From assembly GCF_002127325.2 (NCBI RefSeq), contig NC_035436.2, positions 86,902,037 through 86,966,036 of the forward strand: a stretch of DNA of 64,000 nt, read 5' to 3'. Source of the stretch: Helianthus annuus (taxonomy: Eukaryota; Streptophyta; Magnoliopsida; Asterales; Asteraceae). Below are positions 1-11,249 of this stretch, in pieces. Under the pieces are notes generated by a model. It was not told the DNA's origin, did no database searches, and saw only the letters and a program-made list of their open reading frames with translations. Each line of letters opens with the position of its first letter. Within the stretch, counting starts at the first letter, position 1. A program made the position numbers and the translations under genes.

Positions 1-1
1 T

Positions 2-764
2 CCGGATGGTCAGAGTGAGCGTACTATTCAAACTCTGGAAGACATGCTTCGTGCATGTGCGATCGACTTAGGTGGTAGTTGGGATAAGAACCTACCACTG
101 ATTGAATTCTCCTACAACAATAGCTACCATTCCAGCATAAAGGCTGCGCCTTTTGAGGCCCTATACGGTAGAAAGTGTAGATCGCCCATTTGTTGGGCAG
201 AAGTTGGAGATGTCCAGTTGTCTGGACCAGATATCGTCTTTGAGACGACAGACAAGATCGTTCAGATCCGTGATCGTTTGAAAGCTGCCAGGGATAGGCA
301 GAAAAGTTATGCGGATCCTAAGCGCAAAGATTTTCACTTCGATGTGGGTGAAAAAAGTGTTGCTTAAGGTATCACCTTGGAAAGGTGTGATGAGATTTGG
401 AAGGAAAGGCAAGCTGAGCCCGAGATACATAGGACCTTTCGAGATAATCGAACGTGTCGGGTCAGTCGCTTATAAGTTAAACTTGCCTGAAGAGCTTAGT
501 GCCATTCATAATGTGTTTCACATCTGTAATTTGAAGAAGTGTTTCGCTGACGATTCACTGGTTATACCGCATACAGATATACACATAGACGAAAGTCTAA
601 AATTTGTGGAAAAACCTTTGTCGATTGAGGATCGACAGGTAAATAAGCTTCGAAGGAAGCACGTGCCTATTGTTAAGGTCAAGTGGGATGCCCGTAGAGG
701 TCCCGAATACACGTGGGAAGTGGAATCCACGATGAAGGAAAAATATCCCCATTTGTTTGAATAA
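2..764 (+). pseudogene. integrase C-terminus and chromodomain-like tail of TE1, frameshifted
   Basis: Reading from base 2, the frame gives the end of the integrase core (PDGQSERT, whose Glu is the last residue of the DDE triad) and the conserved [11 protein letters not shown] and [11 protein letters not shown] blocks typical of Ty3/gypsy integrases. At about 350 the frame shifts in a run of six A: the expected [10 protein letters not shown] continues in another frame. After the shift come GRKGKLSPRYIGPFEI, VFHICNLKKC and a chromodomain-like end with VKVKWDARRGPEYTWE, stopping at 762-764. One extra A explains the break, so the copy is a pseudogene unless the reading is a sequencing error. Cutting and joining DNA for insertion was the original role; the chromodomain-like tail is thought to steer insertion to heterochromatin. 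Confidence 0.88.
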
Positions 765-1407
765 ATCTCGGGGTCGAGATTTCTTTTAAGGGGGTGAGGA
801 TGTAACACCTCGAAAAATTTCGTCCAATAATGTCTTGACACGTGTCATAAGGTTCCGTTATGTGAAAACATACTTTAGAGGGACTAAAAGTGACAAACAG
901 TGAAAACTATGGAACGTAAGGGTCCAAAGTGTCAACAATGGATAAATAGGCTCTATGATAACCCCACATAATGTTTATAACCTTTAACGGATGGTTCATG
1001 GATCATACGACGCGGAAATTGCACAAAAGTGAAGTATTTCAAACTATAGGGGCCAAAAGTGTCAACATGTTTAATTTATACCTCTGAGTGAACTTTTGGC
1101 AGACCCGAAGCTTTGTATAGCTAAAATATACTCACTAGAATATGTGGTAAAAATTTCATGAAGTTTCGTCAACGTATGAGAAAGTTATGGCCAAAACCGT
1201 ACTTAAAGGACTAAAAGCGTCAACGACGAATTCCATGGCTTTTCGGTTGAGCGCAAAGTTATCCGATGACATTACCATGTTGGTAAAAGTCCTAAGGTCC
1301 TTAGAAACCAAGTTTGGGGGTTTACGGGTCGAGAAAAGTAGCCGAAACATCGCGTACAAGTTCAGGGGTCAAAGCTGTCAATATATGAAAGTTGTTGGCT
1401 GATCAGG

Positions 1408-1466
1408 AGGGTCAGGCGACCCGCCTGGGAAAGCCCAAGCGGGCCGCGTGGGTTGCCCAGCGACAG
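1408..1466. other. GC-rich dyad module of the TE1 LTR
   Basis: Within an AT-rich LTR this stretch is strongly GC-rich and self-complementary: CCGCCTGGG pairs with CCCAAGCGG across a 4-nt loop. It follows a block (GGGGTCAAAGCTGTCAA, then GAAAGTTG) that also precedes the corresponding modules of TE2, TE4 and TE7. Function unknown. Confidence 0.6.
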
Positions 1467-1727
1467 AATTCGCAAAATGGATGGATTGAGTCCGAATTTG
1501 AGTTGTTTACAGCTCACTTGCACCTCCAAATGACCCAATAACATGCCTTGCATGGCTACTACTACAGTGACCTCGAATTTATGGCTTTAAATCAGATTTT
1601 GATCACATTTCTTGGACATTCTCAAAGTAAACAAGTGCTCTCAACATTCAAGAACTTCAAGGCAGCTTCCTGGAGACAATCTGAGCAACAAGGCCGACTC
1701 CTAGTGATTTTTAAACATCTATAGGAC

Positions 1728-1741
1728 CTTTGTAAGCTTTC
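1728..1741 (+). promoter_or_regulatory. 5' splice-site-like motif in the TE1 LTR
   Basis: GTAAGCTTTC at 1732 follows AGGACCTTT. The same place in TE4 and TE7 reads GTAAGTATTC after GGACCC. Conserved position between different LTR families argues for use, but no transcript data are available. I see no clear TATA box upstream in this LTR. Confidence 0.4.
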
Positions 1742-4331
1742 AATTCGTTCTTTAATCCATTCTTGTTGTGATTATTGATAAAAGTCAAACTGGGTGTTCA
1801 TAACCTTTGACTTTCCGATTAAACGGATTTCTTTCAGTCATTTCTCGAATTGAAACTTGTTATAGATTGGTATTTATGTGGGAAACAAACCCTCTAAAGG
1901 GCACTATCTGAATCCCACTATATGCATGCTAATTGTCGAGTCAAACATGTTCTAAAAAGTCAACAGAATTGATTTTCGCAAAAATAAGCTTGAATGTTAA
2001 TATATTAGACATGCAATCTGATTGATCATTATAAATAACTTGTAACACATATAAGAATGTGTTTTAATCATCATCAACTCGACAATCTATAGTATAGCCA
2101 CGAATCGGAACCGAAAGTCTTGTAAAACGATTATTTCGTAGACTATCGATTCGGATTCGTACATGCATGTTCGAGATCTGTACGGGAAAGTATTTTTGAC
2201 TATTTTTATTTTAGTTAAACTTTCTGGAACTTTCTTTGATTGAGTCTATGCTTAGCCTATTCGAATGCATGTTTCCGATTTATACATAAAGTTGACTATT
2301 TTGCCCTTTTTGATTTAAAACGGGATTTTTGGAAAAGTGAAAGGATAGAAATCTTTATTTCTAATATATAAACTTGCACCGAAAATTTCGGATCAGTTGG
2401 TGGTCCAGATTGTGAGTTATGGCCATTAGCGTAAAACTATATTATAAATTTACATAAACGGTCCTTTTCGCATAGAACCCGTTTCTGGCCACGTTTTGAT
2501 ACGAAACTCTTTACCAACAGAAGTAATATAATATTCTGGGAATTTTGATGATTTTTAATTAATTTTTGGCTGAACGGATCCTAGATCGCCTAGTCATTTC
2601 GGCTTATGTCGGTTTTGACCATTTTAGCCATAAAATGAGTTTTACACATCCTTTTGACCCGAAACCTTTTTCTACTGATTTTATATGATGAATAAATTAT
2701 TTTAAGTATTCTGGAAATATAAAAATCTCAGATTTAATTTGAAAACCCGAAAACGCCCTTAAATCGCATATTTAGCGTTTTAAGCGCATAGTAAGCGTTA
2801 CACTTGTTTTAAACATATAAGACCTATACCTACTGATGTGTTTAGCATAATTTCATATAATAACAGTAAGTATAAGTATATAATCTCAGATTTCCAGTTT
2901 TGGCATTTTTAGCCCTTGTGAAATTACTAAAATACCCCTACGGTGCATAGTTTGGTTTTAAATGATAAATTTGATATATGGGTTATACCCTACTGATATA
3001 ATATGTTATATTAAGTATATTTACTGTATGAACCAGACCCGAAACTCAGATTTCTAATTTTACTCTTTTATTATCTTTTAAATGACCAAAATGCCCTTCT
3101 AAGGCATAAATTGAGTTTAAAATTATTCCGGGCAATATAGAACATAACTTACTGATATAATATCATATTTTAAGCATATTATCTCAGGGAACTTGCATTT
3201 GAACCATTGGTCTACCCGTATCGCCCTTTTCGCGTTCGGTTCGGTTTACGTAACTAGTTTGCGTAAATTGACCGAAACGGGTCAAACGATATCATTTTTA
3301 TTTCAAAATCCAGAATGTATTTAGTATACCCATATTATACAAGTATTCAAACTTGTCGGGTCTAAATCACATTCTATCCGGTCTTTCGCTTAATCGTGCG
3401 TAAACCGTATCATTCCTAAAAACTAACCGGTCAAAGCTTAAGCTTAAATAAAAGGCCGTTAGGAATCTAATAGGTTAATTATAAACCTTTGTTCCAGATT
3501 AGGAGGCCCGGTAAAAGCTACCAACACTTATCATTTGTGACTTATACTTGCTCAGGTAAATACATTTTGACTTATTTTCCCTATACGGGCTTGGGGTACG
3601 GTATTTAAAATACCGCTTGATCGGGCGCACAAGTCCTGCGCCTTATAGGTGTACAGTCTTGAATAGCTTGTGCGACTTCGTTTAAACAGTTTTGTCTTAC
3701 TTAAAGGCTTTGGGGGGTTATTGACCGTGTCCCGGATATCCTTGGCATTGTCTTACGAGATGGCCACGACCAGAGCACGGGGTGTAGGCGTACACCCGAC
3801 GTGTATAACTCTTTAATGTGGTGTGTCATTTAATCTCTAGCCCGGACAGTAGATCCCGGGCCACCAGAGATACGAGTGCATGTAAATCGTTCACAAGTTT
3901 ATATTATATAATTATCCCAAGTTAATCATATATTTATGCCTTGTGCATTTAAATAAATTTTAAATCATTTTCAAAATGAGTCGGTTGATTTGTATTTACC
4001 AGTGTAAACTGACGTATTTTTCCCAAAAGGTTAAGTGCAGGTACTATACGGAAATAGGCTGGTTGTTTCCTAAGAGCGTCCACTATAGTCTCGCAAGCTC
4101 GGACGACATTATATCTGTTGAACTATTTATATCTTATTTTATTTGATCCGCCTGTGGATCCGTTTCAACTACTGTGATATTTATTATTGCAAATCATTTA
4201 AAAGTTGAAATGTATCTATTCTGCTTCCGCTGTGCATTATTATATTGTGTGGTTTGTCTATGACGACGCCAACTACGTCACTGTACCCCACACTGGGCCC
4301 ACCGGTGACACGTGGAAATCGGGGTGTGACA

Positions 4332-4475
4332 ATCACTAAGGAATAAGCAAATGGTATCGGGTACCGGTACCGAAACCGGTATCAAATTTACCAAACCGGG
4401 TATATTTTCGGTGCCGGTTCAGCACCGGTATTCATCGGGTTTTACCCTCAAATACCGGTGCCCTACCAGTACCGA
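4332..4475. repeat. GGTACC module A, left part
   Basis: Host sequence between TE1 and TE2. It opens with an ATCACTAAGGAAT block seen again before 15486 and then turns rich in GGTACC/CGGTACCG. It is interrupted at 4475 by TE2; ACCGA at 4471-4475 is the left copy of the TE2 target-site duplication, and the module resumes at 13859. Confidence 0.8.
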
Positions 4476-7218
4476 TGTCACACCCCGACCACGTAAAACA
4501 ACAAATCATGGCGGAAACGTCGGGGAGTGTTGTAACAGAATCATTGTTTCACAACCATGGATCAAATAGTTTTGTTTTATTGAATTATTGAACTCAATGT
4601 TTTGATACATTTGAGAGTACATCAGACTGTACTTTTGTAGTATATCAACATATACAAGAAAGTGTGATTTGGTATTCATTCAAGCCTTAGTGTATCAAAC
4701 TACACTTTGGAGACTATAGAAATACCACGAAGGCAATTTCTATTTGGTTAAAATTTGGTTTCTAACATTCCATACAACAGGAATGGGGTGTCTAGTCCTA
4801 TAGCGCTATATCATACTACCAATCGGCTAGGTGAATGTATAAAAATGGTACAATCCAACAATTTGTTTATTAAGTTTTGGAAAATCAGTGTTTAAACCAT
4901 AGGTAATTGTTTAATTTGTCAAAAGAATATGTATTAAGCATGTGTAATCATATAGTTTAAAATCAGGAAAATAACAGATAGGCATATATGTTTCACCCCA
5001 AAACAATTGAAAACAGTAAAAGAGGGGACTATGTACTCACTTGAGATTGCAAGTATCCTTGATTAAGTGTCCTAACAAAGCTTGGGAAATCAAGGAATCA
5101 AGTGGCACCTAGTATGGATCACTATGTTAAACAATCGGATCCTAAATCGGAAGATAGGATAGAATGAAGTTCTATAAATCAAATGAGTATTGCAACTCAT
5201 ATGGCATGATTTAATAGACCTAACATTCTGATTTGGAAGGTCTACCTAAGTGCTTTTGACCCGTTTCGACCCATTATGGTAGTATAAGCCACTATAATGC
5301 GTCGTTTGCGTAAAACTATGTTCGGATGGTTAATTATGTGCTATGTCAAGTCTTACATGCCCAATTATCCTTATACATGTTACTAAATCAGATTATATGT
5401 CGAAAATATGTTCACATAATCAAAATACGGATTTTAGCTTCAAAAGGGCATTTTGGTCATTTCCTATGGGCATACAAGCTAACTAGCATACGACTAACCA
5501 ATCCTATGTGATCATAAGGTATAACCTCAGTGGTTATTCCCTATGCAACTATGATCACTAACTAAGCTTCGTCGGATCTTAAAGATCGACCAAATGGGTC
5601 GGGTTCGAAAGGCTAAGCGGTTGTTTAGACCGCTTACCTTGCGACCCTAAACAACCACTAATCTAATAGTGTCGAGTTAAACATGTCAAAACATGTCTAA
5701 CCTACTGATTTGGTATCAAAACAAAGCGTTTTGATACCCTAAAGTAGTTCCGTTGCAAAATGCGTGCTAAAACGCATTTTGACCGAAACTTTGACTCGAC
5801 ACTACAACTAGTTAACGTGGTAATCAGCGGCTATAATCACGAAGGATTATAACTATCGTGATTACAATCACGTTTCAAAGTTCAATTGAACTTTGACTTG
5901 ACCAATTGATGGTCAAAACCGAAAGTCAAACTGTTGGCCAAACGTTTGACTTTCTGCACTACATAAGGAAAAAGCAATAAAAAGAATGAAAGAATGCTCA
6001 CTAAGGGTCCTTGCTATCTTTTCAACAAAGAAGACAAAGTCCCAAATGCTTGAGAGAGCTCCCAAGTCAGATGTGAAGAAGAGAAAATGAGAATGAGCAA
6101 TGAAACAATGAGAGGAGTAGGCTATTTATAGTTGTGGTGAGGCTCTAGGATCATTCCAAGTGGTTTGTTTAGCCATTAAGCAAGAAATCTTGACCCTCCA
6201 ATTGTCACAAGCAGGTACAAAGCCTTGGTGACCACTTAAACTTGCTTAACACACCAAGAATTTACCAAAACAGCCCCTGAATTTGCAAACTGTTGCTGAA
6301 AACAGACTTTCTGCCCAGATGTGATCGTCGCGTAGCGCGACGGCATAGGCAGAGGATGATCGCGCTACGCTACTATGTGTCTGATTCAGCAAGTTTCAAA
6401 TAATTACAGTTTTGGTCCCTGCACGTGTTTAAAGCCTTTTTCGATGCGTTTAAACCCTGTTAACCTCATTTCAAGGCTCTAAAATGAAGTTAAAGTATAG
6501 GGGACTCAAAACATGCTCAAAAATATCTCGGATGTCGGTTCGTTTGATCGTACAATCGCGTCGTTCGGTTAATTACGACGGAAGTCGTAACGAACGCAAA
6601 ATCGATCCAAATTAAGCGACGAATGGAATTTTTGCATGCCGATCACTAAAATAAAAATATTTTAGTGTGTACAAAAAATTTGGATGTCCAGATGTGGTCA
6701 GAATGTAAGATATGCGCGAAAATGCAAACTTATGCCATTTTTGACACTTTTAGTCCCTGTAAGATCATATAAGCATGTTTTCGCACACTGAACCTATCAA
6801 AGCTTATTTCTAAGCTATGTTTAGGTTATATATGGTATGTTTAGCTTATGATCAAGTTTCGGACTATTCGTTACCTTACGAATCGGTATAGTTTCGCAGT
6901 TTGACGCAAATAGTCCCTGCGATCGAATAAACTTGTTTTCGCCATACCAAACCTTCCAAAACTTATTTCTAAGTTATGTAAAGGTCATTTAAGGTATGTT
7001 AAGCCTATTTCACTATTCCGGTGTGTTTGTTGCGCTAAAACTGATTACGTTTACGCACCAGTGCGCATATAACTTTCCAGAAAGCGATTTTAAGCTCGGA
7101 ATTGAACAAGAATTGATATGTGCAAAGGATACACATATTTATACAAATCCCAGGTATGAAACACAATGTTTCATAGGTTTGGCATTTGTTTGGTGTTCGT
7201 GGTGACACAGGTGTCACA
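4476..7218 (-). repeat. TE2 3' LTR (2743 bp, internally deleted)
   Basis: Direct repeat of 10405-13858, both starting TGTCACACCCCGACC on the plus strand and ending GGTGTCACA. It lacks the 711 bp found at about 10539-11249 of the other LTR; the junction at about 4608 shows ACA microhomology. The TATA box (plus-strand TATTTATA, 6123-6130) and the dyad module (6321-6378) are retained. Confidence 0.93.
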
Positions 7219-8639
7219 GTCTCCCCTACTTTAGGAAATTTCGTCCCGAAATTTAATTCTAGAGGAAACTTGTGAAGACAACTGTGATCATTTCGCTTTC
7301 AAATGAATCCTTCGTTTCCCAAGTAGAACTCTAGGTCACGTTTGGATTCTTAGCGAATCTGTTAACTGCCAAAATGTCGTTGTTGTAGTACCAAAAACAT
7401 GGGGTTTTGAACAATGGATAGGAGAATGTTTCCTATGAAGACTATTATAGGAAACTTGTGTGTGCTCGAAATCAGAGTCGGAGAATGCAAAATAAGATTG
7501 ACATTGGTCAAGGTCCAGGACTTCTAGCAATTTAAATAACGCTACTTTCGCAATGTAATAAGGAACACTTATATATAGGAAGTACCAGCGGCGTATCCAC
7601 CATGCCCTTTTTACATTGTTCCCGTCTCGTTATTCTTATCACAATAGGTCTTAACACATGACAAAACTTGCTGTGGTTTCTGTGCACTGAATTCTATAAT
7701 TACATATGCATCCATAATTACGTAATTCATTGCACAGTCCGCACAGTTCATTTCATAATGTGTGGGGTAAAATCAATCGAACAAACATGAAATGACTTGA
7801 CTAGATCACCAAAAGATCTTTTTAATTAAATCAACGAACGATCTTTTTAACTAGATCAACACATGATCTCCTTATCTAGATCGTCGTATGATCTCTTTAA
7901 ATAGACCATCTAAGGGATCTTTATAACTCGGAACCAAATAATCGTTTTGAATCAGCACTTTGGAATCCAAGGTTCTTACTATTTGCATAGAAGCCCCTTA
8001 AGGATTTAAGACAGTACTTTGAGTATCCTTCTGAGAATCTAACATATGAAAATACGGAAGATTCCACCAGGACTTAGATAACGAGCTTTGGAGTTACACA
8101 TAAACACAAAATCACCAAATTATGTATTCATTAATTTAATTATTAGCTCGTTTGTGAATTTGAAGTACACTAGAAATCCAATCACGGACTTCAATTAGTA
8201 CTTTAAAATATCCTCAAGAATCTAACTATGAAGATAGGAAGATCTTATAAGGATTTGGAATTTGTTTCTGTCGTGTTATAACATTCGTATTAGGATAAAT
8301 AAAGAATCCAATTAAGGACTTACGACAGTACCTTTATCAAATCAAAGATTTGAAATGGTACTTCAAGTATCTGATTAAGAATTGCACCTGTACTTTGTTT
8401 CTTAAAAGAAATTAGTACTTAGGATTTTTGGGGAGATCACAAATGATCATAGAATGAAGGAACCACACGAGTAGTTTGCTTTGTTAGGAACACAGTTCCT
8501 TGGCGTGAATATCGTAGGGGTATGTCAACACACACACCATCGGATCAGTTTTGGAAATAAAATTGGAACAACCATTTTATTTATAATAACTGAATTGTCT
8601 CAAATGTCAAAAGATAACAAACAAAGGAAATACAAAAGA
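7219..8639 (-). repeat. TE2 non-coding tail downstream of gag, with short tandem repeats
   Basis: Holds no pol remnant. It begins (minus sense) with the gag 3' region and an ATAAATAAAA motif, then repeated blocks around AGTACTTT and AAGGATTT (7980-8430), then several 25-35 bp units ending in GATCT (7795-7930), and finally the polypurine tract read as AAAGTAGGGGAGAC next to 7219. The stretch at 7681-7760 is the reverse complement, with changes, of 56710-56800 in TE7, so the tail is inherited and not random filler. Confidence 0.75.
8574..8584 (-). promoter_or_regulatory. poly(A)-signal-like motif downstream of TE2 gag
   Basis: On the minus strand this reads ATAAATAAAAT, about 55 nt after the gag stop. 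TE4 (38882) and TE7 (55252) have ATAAATAAAA at the same place. It may end a gag-only mRNA. Confidence 0.45.
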
Positions 8640-9788
8640 CTAATTGTTCACTGTTGCATTGTCGTTCACGTTTGCCTCGTTTATGTTAAATACTTGTCCA
8701 CGTGCTGGATTTGCATTAGCAAGTCTTGGGTAATTGTTACGGTAGTGAGTAAGATCACCACAGTTATAGCACGATCCAGGTGGAAACTGTGCTCGAACAA
8801 CAGCAAGATTTGCAGTATTTTGGTTTTGGATAACATGACGGCAGGTTTCGACCAAATGTCCCAATCGCCCACAGTGGGTACACTTGAGACACGGTGTTTG
8901 ATTCACATGATGACGGTTGCATTTGTTGCACAAGGGTGCAGTACCAATATAGTTCTTCCTAGCACGAGGCTGTGCTGGCTGATTTAGTGCAACCTGATCA
9001 TTCTGAGCGACCACTGCGAAGTTTTGTGAAGCCTTACGCTTCTTCGACTTCTTAGAGGACTCGGTCTTTTTATCCTTTGGTTTATCTTGTGCTGTCTTGT
9101 CAGATGGTCTCGGATCGCCTTTTCGGAAAAGCTTACCCTTCCTGATTTGAGATTCAGTCAGGGTGGCAGATAGTTCAATGGCTTGTCTGACCGTAGTAGG
9201 GTTGCTACCAGTAACAATATCCTGAACTGGATCAGGAAGGCCATCGATGTATCTTTCAATTGCCTTATCCAAAGGCGTAACCATGGTAGGACATAACAGA
9301 CTCAATTCCTCATAACGATCAGTGTATGCTCGATGTTCACCGCTGTCTTGTTTGAGATCATCAAATTCCCGTTCCAAAGCCCTAAGCTCATGACGAGGAC
9401 AGAATTCCTTCATCATTAGAGCCCGAAGCTCTTCCCAGGTTTGTGCCATTGCTACATCGGCACCTCGATCCCTCATCATGCCATTCCACCATGTGAGTGC
9501 TCTTTTCTGGAATACACTCGACGCAAACTCAACTTTTCGCTCGTTTGGGCATTGCACATGACGAAATGTGCTTTCAAGACTCTCAAACCACTGTAGGAGT
9601 CCCGTGGCCCCTTCAGACCCAGTAAATGTGAGTGGCTTAGCTGAGTTGAATGTCTTAAAGGTGCACTGAACATTGTTATTGTTTGCCTGATTTATCTGGG
9701 TGATAAGGTTCGGGAGTACAACAGCGAATTGCTGAGCGATTAAGGCTGCCAAGGCGGCATCCTGAGCTTGATCACGTCGAGGAGGCAT
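8640..9788 (-). CDS. gag: Gag polyprotein of TE2 (capsid plus nucleocapsid), intact 382 aa
   Basis: Structural protein that would assemble the cytoplasmic virus-like particle of the retrotransposon and package its RNA. The start MPPRRD matches the TE4 Gag start, and an AG acceptor-like site lies 3 nt upstream. Residues about 45-215 form the retrotransposon Gag (capsid) domain, with the landmarks LLQWFESLEST, LTWWNGMMRDRG, EFCPRHE and YIDGLPD. A basic linker rich in Lys and Ser follows. The nucleocapsid has one good CCHC knuckle (CTHCGRLGHLVETC); the second reads CYNCGDLTHYRNNY, so its last Cys has become Tyr. The ORF ends VNN-stop where a protease would begin in autonomous relatives. No pol follows. 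The full frame suggests a recent or selected copy, but the damaged knuckle may weaken RNA binding. Confidence 0.92.
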   Translation of the reverse strand: MPPRRDQAQDAALAALIAQQFAVVLPNLITQINQANNNNVQCTFKTFNSAKPLTFTGSEGATGLLQWFESLESTFRHVQCPNERKVEFASSVFQKRALTWWNGMMRDRGADVAMAQTWEELRALMMKEFCPRHELRALEREFDDLKQDSGEHRAYTDRYEELSLLCPTMVTPLDKAIERYIDGLPDPVQDIVTGSNPTTVRQAIELSATLTESQIRKGKLFRKGDPRPSDKTAQDKPKDKKTESSKKSKKRKASQNFAVVAQNDQVALNQPAQPRARKNYIGTAPLCNKCNRHHVNQTPCLKCTHCGRLGHLVETCRHVIQNQNTANLAVVRAQFPPGSCYNCGDLTHYRNNYPRLANANPARGQVFNINEANVNDNATVNN

Positions 9789-9800
9789 ATTCTAAAAGGG
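9789..9800 (-). promoter_or_regulatory. 3' splice-site-like tract directly before TE2 gag
   Basis: Minus sense reads a pyrimidine-rich stretch ending TTTTAG, then AAT and the gag ATG. TE4 and TE7 have an AG acceptor 3 and 1 nt before their gag ATG, embedded in different pyrimidine tracts. Confidence 0.45.
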
Positions 9801-10384
9801 CAAAGAAACATGAGGGAAAAACGAGTGAGATGTCATTGGATATTCAAAACTGGATGTTTAAGAATATCGACAAGGCATAAGGATTGTGACCATTTGTTCG
9901 TTACTTAAAACAAACAAACGACACTGTGACAAATCAAAGTAAATGGGTCAACATAATGTATCACCGAAGACATGCTCGCCTATAAGTGAACACTCACCCC
10001 AAGAGTTCCCAGGTAAGAGTGAGTGGTCCGATACTACGGATTTGTACGAACACTCTAGCCTTAGACAGAAAACTCAGGGTACAGGCATTCACCCTTCCAG
10101 TTTGCACGTGTTCACATTATTTAGACCCAAACTTTGACGAGATTTTGAAAACACCAAAGGCTTAAAAGCCTAAAAACAAATCATCTAAGGATAGATGACT
10201 TCTTGTGATGTTTTTGAAAGATTTTAACTCGAGAGAATGAATTGTGTTTTGTTTTTGTTAATCACCTAAGGATAGGTGAAGTGTATTGTTTTAAGACTAA
10301 ACACAAGATAATTTGTGTTAGGGTCCTAGGAAGGTTATAGTCTAGGTCAAAGCATTACTAATAACCTAATTCCCTATAACCATT

Positions 10385-10398
10385 GGCTCTGATACCAA
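10385..10398 (-). other. TE2 primer-binding site (initiator-Met tRNA)
   Basis: Minus sense TTGGTATCAGAGCC, six bases inside the 5' LTR end. TGGTATCAGAGCC is complementary to the 3' end of plant initiator-Met tRNA, which would prime minus-strand DNA synthesis. Confidence 0.92.
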
Positions 10399-10739
10399 CT
10401 TTTCTGTCACACCCCGACCACGTAAAACAACAAATCGTGGCGGAAACGTCGGGGAGTGTTGTAACAGAATCATTGTTTCACAACCATGGATCAAATAGTT
10501 TTGTTTTATTGAATTATTGAACTCAATGTTTTGATACAATTTAGATAAATACAAATAATTGTTTCTTAGTTTTAAAGTCGCTAAGGCACAAGTCCATCCT
10601 ATGTGTAGCATGCATCAACAATCATCACAAAGCAGTACCTGAAACATATATGAAAATAGGTACGTCAGCATAAAAATGCCTGTGAGTAACATAGGATTTT
10701 ATGAATTAGATTCATGGCTTTGGATAAAGGAGGAAAAGG

Positions 10740-11249
10740 TTTTATGTTTTCAAAATAGCCATGAATCCAATGTAAAAAGTTTTGTTTCTGAAAACGTGTC
10801 GTTTTGTAAAAGGGTTTATAGTATATACAAAATATACTTTGGTTTTGGAAAGTTTGTATAAATAGTATAACAAAGTATACTTTAGTTTTGAAATAGTTAA
10901 TAGGTAGTATATCGAAATATACTTTAGTAATTAAAATATTAGATTTGGTAGTATATCTCAAGTATACTTTAGTTTAAGGATAAAAGTATTGGTAGTATAT
11001 CAAATTATACTTCGGTTTGAAAATAGCATATCAAATATGCTTTGGTTTAAAAATAGCATATCAGTTATGCTTTGGTAGTATATCAAATTATACTTTAGTT
11101 TATGAAATAACAAAGTGGGTAGTATATCAAACTATACTTTGGTAAACATTAGCATATCAAACTATGCTTTGGGAAATAACAAAGTAGTATGTTAAAACAT
11201 ATGTTGGATTTTGTACTTAGTATATCAAAATATACTTTGGTAGATCACA
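10740..11249. repeat. palindromic tandem array inside the TE2 5' LTR
   Basis: More than ten imperfect units of 40-60 bp, each built on AGTATATCAA...TATACTTTGG or AGCATATCAA...ATGCTTTGG, so each unit is itself a small dyad. The array lies in the stretch that the 3' LTR has lost. Confidence 0.75.

Larger units (their letters stand above)
1..4331 (+). mobile_element. TE1: 3' end of a Ty3/gypsy Tekay-type chromovirus (cut by window start)
   Basis: The window opens inside the integrase of an LTR retrotransposon. Integrase C-terminus and chromodomain-like tail run to 764, a purine-rich tract (about 789-800) follows, and the 3' LTR runs from TGTAACACC at 801 to GGTGTGACA ending at 4331. The next bases (ATCAC...) continue a host sequence that recurs near 15480, which confirms the right edge. 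The left half lies outside the window, so autonomy and TSD cannot be judged. The Tekay assignment rests on the integrase/chromodomain tail and on the likeness of its LTR to those of TE2, TE4 and TE7. Confidence 0.9.
801..4331 (+). repeat. TE1 3' LTR (3531 bp)
   Basis: Starts TGTAACACC after a purine tract and ends GGGGTGTGACA. It shares landmarks with the other long LTRs: a GC-rich dyad at 1408-1466, a 5' splice-site-like GTAAGC at 1732, and an acceptor-like TTGCTCAG at 3548-3555. No gene is visible inside; the many short ORFs are AT-rich chance frames. Confidence 0.85.

Noticed and set aside
8481..8987. 168-aa plus-strand ORF
   Set aside because: Antisense to the TE2 nucleocapsid coding region and its 3' region.
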